Below, in pieces: positions 56,997 to 64,000 of a stretch of 64,000 nucleotides of DNA. Source of the DNA: Tolypocladium sp. Sup5 PDA-1 (taxonomy: Eukaryota > Ascomycota > Sordariomycetes > Hypocreales > Ophiocordycipitaceae). Below the pieces are notes generated by a model that made no database searches, was not told where the DNA came from, and was given only the letters and a program-made list of their open reading frames with translations. The stretch lies in the NCBI GenBank assembly GCA_000750105.3, contig JPHH03000045.1:62001-126000 (forward strand). Direction: 5' to 3'. The first letter of the stretch is position 1; each line of letters begins with the position of its first letter. The position numbers and the translations under genes are program-made.

Positions 56997-59333
56997 CTAT
57001 AACGCCTGGCCAACAACCATGCCCATCCTTTCAACATTTTTACCCCCGGTCGGCCACGTCTTTTCACCTGGCCGGGGTGCCTCTGCCAGCGTCGGGCTGT
57101 CGCACTCTCTCCCTGAGACCGGAACTGCCGGTGCAGGTTCTGGTCCCCTGTCCGCCTCGGCTTCACTCCAGTCACTCACACTCACTCCACTCGTGTACCG
57201 CGAGGAGCTGAGGCTGCCAGGTCGCGTATGTGAGCTGTAGGTCGAGCTCGCGGCTGTGTGACGCGGCATCTGAGCGACAGCGGTCGTCGAGCTCGACATC
57301 ATCCGGCTTTCGAGCTCGAGGTCAAAGGGATCAGAGCGGAACTTGTTGCGGCGATCGACGAAAGAGTCGACGCTCTGGAGTGAGTCGCGATGGATGGAGT
57401 GCGCACGAGAAGCCATCGAAGGAGGGGGGTGCTGAGAGGTGCACACCGTTGCGCTGAGAGACCGGCCGCGAGATCGAGGTGGAATAGCAGGGGCGTAAGT
57501 TACAGAAGCCTTTTGGCTATGGTTCCGGCTGTGGCGTGGAGATTGTGTTGTACTGGGATCAGCGAAAGGGTTCGATGGCTTGGCGTTGGTAGGTTGAGTT
57601 GAGTATACTCCGTTGCTGGATGTTGCCTGAGCGTCAGAGAAGGGATTGAAGCGTCCAGAGCCGTCAAAGCTGATGCCCAGCCCAGGGCGAAACTCGGGCC
57701 GAGTGTTGTATGTGCTATTCTTCTCGGCCATATCCGCCTTAGGAGGCCCTCCACGGTTGACTTGTACACGGGCGTTGAAGTCTTTGTCCTCTGCCTTTCG
57801 AGACCACCAGCCCAACACTCGGTTTTTGACGGTAAGCACGTTTGATACTGGGCGAGTCGCGGTAGAGCTGTCACGCCGAGGCACCGCAGCCGTTTCCAAG
57901 AACTGCGAAGGGCCTCTGTTCAGATTGACTCTGGGACTGTAGCTGGCGCCACCTGGTGATCTCGAGCGTCCACCGTGGAAGCCCAACGCAGCGGCCAATC
58001 TTGCTGTCCCTGTCCTCGTCCCGGCCGCACCTCCGTCAAGTTCGTTTGCGTCGACGTCTCTCTTCTTCCGTGGTGCCTTCGAGAAAGATGAAGGCAGTGT
58101 ATCCCCTCTCTTCTTGGCGACTCTTCTTCGCCATAACCAAAGCAGCAGTATTATCAGCGACAAGGCAGCAAACCCACCGACGGCAATACCAACGATCCCA
58201 CCCGTTGATAGACCATGAGACGAGGAGTGGCTGGAGTTATCAGCGGCGGGAGTGACGTCTAGGGGATTGTTTCCAGAGTTACCGGATCCCCCAGGTCGTT
58301 CACCCACCGGCTTGCTGTCCTGGGGGTGATTCTGTCCAAAAGGGTCACTCAGTGTTGTAGTGCTCAGTTCTGTAGTTGTGATGCTGCTGACGGCCGACGT
58401 CCTATCGGCGGGAGTTCCTGATGTTGCGGTACTCGCCGATGTCTCGAGAGTCGTCCTTGTGGGTAGAATAGCAGCCCCTATCCTTGAGCTGGAAGATGCT
58501 GCGTCAGTGGGGATGGGCGCAGGATCATGAGACGGACTTCCATTTTGTGAGTCGAGATTTGTGCCGGGCGTGGGTTGCGTGGGTGGCACAGATGCTGGCG
58601 CTGAGCTCCCGGCTGGCACGGGCTGTGCAGAAGCAGATGTCGAGAGGCTCTCCTTTGCCTCCTGTCCCTGTGTTGCCTCTATAGACGGAGCTTGAACACG
58701 TTCTGTGGTAGATGTGCGCTGCTGCTGCAGGGCCGTGGGCTCTCGAGCTGCCGTCTCCGATGTTGAACCCATGGCTGAAGAGCTCTCTTCTTTGGGCTGT
58801 GTGGGTTGTTGTTGTGGGATGATTGCAGTCGAGATAGAAGTGGCAGTTGAGGTAGAAGTCGATAGCGGGTTGATTATAGATGTTGAAGACACCGTAGTAG
58901 TGGAAGGGGGAGCGAGTAGAGAGGCCGTCGACGTCACTGGTCTTGTGGACGTGTGTGAGGAGCTCAAAGCGAAAGAAGCCGCCGCGCTACTGTGCCGAGT
59001 GCTTGCCGCACTTCTAGAAGGAACTGCAGTCGCAACACTGGAACTTGGTGCCGCTGGTGTTGGAGTTGCGTCGGCGGGCGTCGAGGTAGATACGTCCTCG
59101 GCGACGAGCATTGACGTGAGATCCTCAGCAACACTGGTGGAGGAGGTACTTCCCGTGCTCGTCACCGAGGAACTCGGCTGCTGGTCGACTTGAACGCTGA
59201 ATGTCGACGCCGATGTTGCACACGCAGCCCTCGTGGCGTTGTAATTGATGGTAATGACGGAGCGTCGCGGCACCGCGGTGCACTCCCTCCCGTTGATCGA
59301 GGTGAGAAAGGCCCCTTCCGGCAAATTCGACAT
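56997..59333 (-). CDS. Ser/Thr-rich single-pass membrane protein (Mid2-like architecture)
   Basis: Single exon, 778 aa. Residues about 45-375 are extremely Ser/Thr/Ala-rich, as in highly O-mannosylated wall-facing domains. One transmembrane helix lies at about 385-410 (GGIVGIAVGGFAALSLIILL, then WLWRRRVAKKR), with a basic stop-transfer. The cytoplasmic part (about 410-778) is Ser/Arg-rich with APRKKRDVD, a WW-like LGWWSRK and many SP/TP sites. This plan (Ser/Thr-rich ectodomain, helix starting GG-IVG, long cytoplasmic tail) matches Mid2/Wsc-type surface sensors or fungal proteins annotated only as mid2-like. I see no classical N-terminal signal peptide (MSNLPEGAFLTSINGREC); a missed upstream exon or a different topology is possible. 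Role in wall sensing is inference. Confidence 0.75.
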   Translation of the reverse strand: MSNLPEGAFLTSINGRECTAVPRRSVITINYNATRAACATSASTFSVQVDQQPSSSVTSTGSTSSTSVAEDLTSMLVAEDVSTSTPADATPTPAAPSSSVATAVPSRSAASTRHSSAAASFALSSSHTSTRPVTSTASLLAPPSTTTVSSTSIINPLSTSTSTATSISTAIIPQQQPTQPKEESSSAMGSTSETAAREPTALQQQRTSTTERVQAPSIEATQGQEAKESLSTSASAQPVPAGSSAPASVPPTQPTPGTNLDSQNGSPSHDPAPIPTDAASSSSRIGAAILPTRTTLETSASTATSGTPADRTSAVSSITTTELSTTTLSDPFGQNHPQDSKPVGERPGGSGNSGNNPLDVTPAADNSSHSSSHGLSTGGIVGIAVGGFAALSLIILLLWLWRRRVAKKRGDTLPSSFSKAPRKKRDVDANELDGGAAGTRTGTARLAAALGFHGGRSRSPGGASYSPRVNLNRGPSQFLETAAVPRRDSSTATRPVSNVLTVKNRVLGWWSRKAEDKDFNARVQVNRGGPPKADMAEKNSTYNTRPEFRPGLGISFDGSGRFNPFSDAQATSSNGVYSTQPTNAKPSNPFADPSTTQSPRHSRNHSQKASVTYAPAIPPRSRGRSLSATVCTSQHPPPSMASRAHSIHRDSLQSVDSFVDRRNKFRSDPFDLELESRMMSSSTTAVAQMPRHTAASSTYSSHTRPGSLSSSRYTSGVSVSDWSEAEADRGPEPAPAVPVSGRECDSPTLAEAPRPGEKTWPTGGKNVERMGMVVGQAL

Positions 59334-61629
59334 GGCGAATCGAGGCAGGTTCGCGATCCAGCCGCAGAGAGAGATGTGATATGATGAATCGACCTAGCCA
59401 AGGTACTGATGTCGTAGACGGGATGCTGCGTGGGCCTCGGCCACCATAGGGCGTCTAGTTCATGTCTAAAGTGAAGCTCACAAATATTAATACCGCGAGG
59501 TCCGATAGAAGAGATATAAAAGAGACAGAAGGCACCCCGGCCGCCGATTGAAGATTAAGCACAGCCTAGTTAGCCATGGATCGGTTTCTGGAGTTGCCAG
59601 GCGGAAGGGTTGAGACTCTTGAGTGCAAATCACGGTGACAAGAAAGAGAGGTTGACAAGCTGAAGCCGTGACAACACCAGAGCCTCAAGGCCACTGCCTG
59701 CCGTTCGCTGACAAAAGGTCAAGCATTCCGGAACTGAGCGAAACACCAACCCGAGGGAAGGTCGCGCAAGAACGGGTATAGGTTGTACGAGGGGGGGGGA
59801 TGGAACAGGGGTTGTCACACCCCTGATTTGCGACACATCTGAGGCACGAAGCATCGTCAGAGACGCATGACAGGGGCCAGAGCGCAACGAATCTGCACCG
59901 AGCACCAGAGAGGCCGACTAGTAACAAGGCTCTGAGCTTGTCTCGTGGGCTGAAAGCCGTTACTCTCGAGGACCGTGTTTCAAAACAATCGTGCCCAGCA
60001 GCGTCGACGATGGCGATGCAGTCGGCCGATTGGTTGGCAACTTGACACTGGCGGCGCAGCGACGTGGTGTCGATGGAGGACTCGCAACCGAGCGCATGGA
60101 TGCGTTTGTCTTGCATCTGTCGCGGTAATAAATGATGAAGAAGACGATTTGTATGTGCGCTCAACTCTCGACACCTCCCGAGACTCGTCATGGTGTCGTT
60201 GCTGTGGCATGAGGAGGTTTCCATAAAACCGGGATGGATCTGCTTCCGTCAAGCCTAGCACGAGGGTGATCCTTGATACGTGCCACCAGGACGGGGAGCG
60301 GGATGCAGCTAAACAAAGCCACGGCTTTGATCTGCATGGCCCTGACATTGTGTCAACGGCGGTCGATTCCATACAGCTGACACTTGACAGAACAGGGCCA
60401 TCGTGGGGTGGTGGCACGCAGGGTGGCTTGACTGATCGCAGCTACGAGTAGGATGGCACCACGGTTAACAGGGTGCACGTACATACAGTATCAGGCCAGG
60501 ATGGCAGAAAGCATGAAAGCTTAAACCCCTGGAACTGCCATGCCTAGAGGCACTGCGCCTGCGACAGTGCGTCGACTTGTTGGTGCTGGAGTGTAGTGTC
60601 GAGATATTGAAGTAATAACCTACTACGAGTAGAGACTCGGAGGAGGGTGTTTCGAAACATCGGAGCGTGGATGTGGCGTCTTTGAAACGGCCTTGGGGGC
60701 GCACGGGGTTCGGAGAAATAGCGCCAGTAGGTATCGCATCGTCATGCTTCGAGCCTCGAGGTGCACCGCATGGCTCTGGAGGGATCTGCACCCACCCAAA
60801 CCAGTTTCATTGAGTCAAAATGGTTTCTGGGGCATCTTGGCCGTGCTATTGCGAGTCAGGCGGCAGTTGGGGTAGTTGACGTATCCAAGTTCGAAAGACG
60901 TCGGGCGCGGCATGGAGATGAACTGCAGCCTGGAGCAACAACCGAACCGCTCACCTCCTGGACCACACCTGAACGCTTCCAAGTTTCCAGTGGCCTGAGC
61001 CGCCGTGTCCAGCTCCCCCAATCCCTCATCGACGCCCCCGACCCCCCTGCCGCAGCCCCTAGTCGGAGCTGCGGGCCCCCCTGTCTCCCGCTGTCGGTCT
61101 GCCAACAACCCCCTCCCGTCAATCCACGACATGGAGCAACCAGGGTCGTCACCTCCACGCATTCGTCTCGTGCCACCTAAACTCGGTGTCCTGAGACTCT
61201 TCTTTTACCTCTGCAAGCAAGCTCTCCGTCATCCTCCTGCGCTACCCACAGCACACTCGCAACAGCTCCGCTCCGCTCCCTTCCCGGGCGTCGGCTGCCA
61301 TCCCCTCCGGCCGTTGAGCCCGCAATCGCCGCCACCGCCGTCCCGTCACGTTCCGTCACGTCCGTCCCGTAGATCCATCGAGTCACGAGCAACCGTTCGT
61401 TCGTTGCTCCGCTATCGCCCTCAACGAGCCCCGTCCCGCGCCTCCAACGCCGTCCTCGGGGGCTACCCCTGCCTCTGCCTGACGACACGCTAAACCAGCA
61501 GGTCGACGATCTCGTCTCTCAACACCAGATTGTTGATGACTCTGCAAGCCCTGTACGACAATCTCATCCACTGAGAAGGCGCCAGGCTTAAGCGCTGGCT
61601 GCCCTCACCTCGTTCGCTTCCGGACAATC
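59334..61629. promoter_or_regulatory. long divergent intergenic region
   Basis: About 2.3 kb between divergent starts. I see no supported gene; open frames at 60224-59685 (-) and 61005-61493 (+) lack domains and codon bias. The last 600 bp before 61630 is C/T-rich and probably the leader of the plus-strand gene. A G run occurs near 59791-59798. Confidence 0.4.
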
Positions 61630-63438
61630 ATGTTTGGACCTTTCCCCTCCTTGGGTAAGTTGGGTCCACATCTCTTCGTTTGCTGGGCCGGAACCGTGTC
61701 TCACAACAGAGACTCACCATGAGTCTCAAAGCTGTCTTGCCCTCATATCCATCTTGCATAATACCGTGCTCTCATGACCGAGGAGGCTCTTGCTCCGGTT
61801 TACTCTATCCACGCACCCTCTCCATGCTGCATTCTCCAGACGCCTCTTCCTTTCTTCATATGCTAACTTTCGATTGCAGCAAGCTTGCCCTCCAAGGCAA
61901 AGGTAAATCCCAGCGAGATTCCACCTCCCACGCCAATCAATCTCCCCCGTTATCAGCCTTACGCCCGAGATGATCAGACAGTCGACCCTTCCGAGGCATT
62001 ACCAACCCTTCTGAAACTAACAGGCCGCTCGACCGGTGCTCTGGGACCTCTTGGCTTCTCTGCCATCGGCCTCGACCTGAAGCCCGATGCCACAACCCAG
62101 GACCTTGTGCCCGACCCGTCTTATATCCCTGACTTTCGTCGGTGGGATCAGTTGACGACGGATAAATACCCAGGCGAGAACCAGGCGACCCGTCGGCCGC
62201 TAAGGACTGGCAACTTGTCTCCTGGCTGCCAGGTTTACCTCGAGCGCAAAAGGGAGCTCTCAAACCGCAATGAGGACGCATTTCGTACCGTAAGAAGAAT
62301 CTCTCCTCCCAAAGGCCAGCAGCAGGCTCGCCTGGGCAACGCCTATGAGTTCTTCCGATGCCTCGAGCTTCTCACGACTTACTGGGACGATCCAACCCGC
62401 CCACAAGAACTTCCGCCATCTCCAGAGATGTCTGTCACCGAAGCAGCCACTGCGACAGCCTCAGAAGAATCCTTGTCCGAGGGTGCAAAGGAGGTCGAGG
62501 CGCCGGTCGTTGTGCGAACATCTTCCGGTCAGTCTATGCCTCCCGAATTCCGACAGCACCTTGTCACAGCGTTTGTCAAGCTTATCGCCTACGACTTTGG
62601 CTGCAACGTTTCCATGGCTCGCGTGGAGCCTCGCCTGCACTTGTGCTCGCCCGAAGGCCCCCGTCAGCGCAAGACGTACACGCCGTCCGGCTGCCACTTC
62701 ATCTTCCAAAGCCCAATGACCCGCGAGGCTGCCCGAGCTGGCTTGGTGTACGGCCCCGTCGCGACTGTGAGCGCCAGGCCCACCGTGAGTTTCACCAGCC
62801 CGGACGTACAAACGGCTCAGTCGCTGGACCTCGCAAGGGAGGTGACGGCAGCGCTTATTGCGGCGCAGCATCGGGCGCGAGAGGACAGGATAGAGACCCG
62901 ATTCGGAGAGGGACAGTGGTGGACGTCAAAGCCCCGATGGGGCGGCGGCTCGGGTGGCCCCATTGGCCGCGAAATTGACAAGGACGCGGTTCAGGGGGAC
63001 AAAGATGCCAGGCCAAGTGATGGTGACGGCCTGTCTACACCCTCTGCCAAGAGGCCACGCAAGAACATGTCCATCTACGACAGCTACCGCATGGTCCGAC
63101 CGCCGTCGTCGGTATGGGACCGCAAGGCCAAGTACGAAGCCATTGGAAAAGTGCAGGGAGCGGACCACGACGACATATACGTTGTGAGCTCACTCTTTCA
63201 CCACATTTCCATCCTCCGAGTCCGAGTACCTCTTCGGCTGCTCGAGGTTCTGGACGGCTCTCCCGAGCCAGATCACTCAAAGCGCAGCTGGGGCAAGGTC
63301 ATGGCCTGGAGAAGCCCGTGGTACGATATGTTCGATTCGGATCAGAGGATCGCGGCAATGCAGCTGCTGTGGGCGGTGATGGCATACCAGATGCGAAAGG
63401 AGGCAGAAGCGGACGATGTCACGATGGCCGATGCGTGA
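61630..63438 (+). CDS. conserved ascomycete protein, function unknown
   Basis: Exons 61630-61654 and 61880-63438 give 527 aa. The first exon encodes MFGPFPSL; the 225-nt intron starts GTAAGT, has TGCTAAC 15 nt before its acceptor, and joins in phase to ASLPSKAKVNPSEIPPPTP. No membrane segment is visible. A Pro-rich N-terminus is followed by a globular part with ARLGNAYEFFRCLELLTTYWD, EFRQHLVTAFVKLIAYDFGC, RKTYTPSGCHFIFQSPMTRE and a C-terminal region SSLFHHISILRVRVPLRLLE, SWGKVMAWRSPWYDMFDSDQ. A basic PSAKRPRKN stretch could be a nuclear signal. The well-ordered aromatic segments suggest a real, conserved fold, but I do not recognise it. Confidence 0.78.
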
Positions 63439-64000
63439 ATATCCGACCAAGACTCGACAATCACAGACAAGCCCAAGTCAGAGAGTGTTTGGAAAAGACG
63501 CGGGCTTCGATGCACGGACAGAGTGCTTCGTACATGCAAGATAGCGGCCCATAGAGTTGGCCTTTCACGGCGGCGGAGGAGGGGGTTGTCGCCCAGCAAA
63601 AGCACGGGCTCATAGAGAGATTGTCAAGGAGATATGGCGGGTTGCATTGGGACGGAGTAGGCGAGATGTAGGAAATCAATGGCACAATAAACTGATAAGC
63701 GATGCGATGCGAAGAGCGGTACTACGTACCTATCTAAAATACGAATAGGTCCGTACTTAATCCGTAGTATCCGTGCCTTGTGTAAACTCTGATGAAGCGG
63801 AGCCAACATCACTCAGCTTTTCCAGCCAACAAGACGCCAAGTCAGCACAAGCACAGCCGCAGAGATGAACTAATTCAAGCCCCTCCGGCAGTTGCAAAAG
63901 CCGGCTACATAGTCCGTACAGTACTGTATTAAAAAGGGAAACCTCAGCCCAATGCAACCTCTACCGAGGCGCTGCCAAGCTGCCCCTCCCTCGCCCACAC
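63439..64000. other. non-coding window end
   Basis: The 562 bp after the last stop hold AT-rich sequence with short GTACC/GGTAC-type motifs (63720-63760) and no supported gene before the window ends. Confidence 0.4.

Noticed and set aside
59685..60224. 179-codon minus-strand open frame
   Set aside because: No domain or conserved-looking segment, and overlapping frames are open on the plus strand.
61005..61493. 162-codon plus-strand open frame before the last gene
   Set aside because: Pro/Ser/Arg-rich sequence from a C/T-rich leader, and an adjacent frame is also open; more likely 5' UTR or promoter.

Overview
This 64 kb window is nuclear DNA of a filamentous ascomycete, most likely a Sordariomycete of hypocrealean type (the rank below Ascomycota is inference). 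The evidence is GC-rich coding DNA, short introns (mostly 50-120 nt) with GT-AG ends and CTAAC/CTGAC-like branch sites about 15 nt before the acceptor, gene-dense blocks separated by 0.3-3 kb spacers, and proteins of clearly fungal type (POM152, VPS74, UTP22, a Pcp1/PcpA-type spindle pole protein, a Q/P-rich metacaspase). There is no bacterial operon structure, CRISPR array, rRNA gene, intact transposon or secondary-metabolite cluster. I rebuilt exon structures by eye from splice signals and reading phase; in every multi-exon model the exon phases close without an internal stop.

Layout. 0-8 kb: GGA clathrin adaptor (-), divergent from TSR3 (+), which converges on the mitochondrial initiation factor IF2 (-). 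8.5-13.4 kb: an unrecognised three-helix membrane protein (+), a candidate structured RNA with Pol III-like signals (-, 9.72-10.06 kb), then VPS74/GOLPH3 (+). 14.3-17.9 kb: SURF6/RRP14 (-) and a PDAP1-like phosphoprotein (-). 19.7-24.6 kb: two unrecognised fungal proteins (-) and succinyl-CoA:3-ketoacid CoA transferase (-). 26.2-33.8 kb: UTP22 (+) converging on POM152 (-). 35.2-44.5 kb: a UCH-family deubiquitinase with a long N-terminal extension (+), an FBXO21-like F-box/YccV protein (-), and the CM1+PACT spindle pole body protein (+). 45.1-47.3 kb: a type I metacaspase (-) with one long, hairpin-containing intron. 47.3-50.3 kb: a 3 kb spacer rich in short repeats. 50.3-59.3 kb: GNAT acetyltransferase (-), CHORD-like/DEDDh exonuclease (+), flavin monooxygenase (+), Ser/Thr-rich single-pass membrane protein (-). 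61.6-63.4 kb: a conserved but unrecognised protein (+).

The genes are mostly housekeeping. Several serve ribosome production and translation (TSR3, UTP22, SURF6/RRP14, mitochondrial IF2), others Golgi sorting (GGA, VPS74), the nuclear envelope and spindle pole (POM152, Pcp1/PcpA-like), and ubiquitin turnover (UCH, F-box protein). They are not co-transcribed; most sit as divergent or convergent pairs. The most unusual items are the candidate structured RNA near 10 kb, the perfect-loop hairpin inside the 483-nt metacaspase intron, two GC-AG introns, and the TACTCCGTA/TACTTCGTA motif family concentrated in the 47-54 kb spacers.
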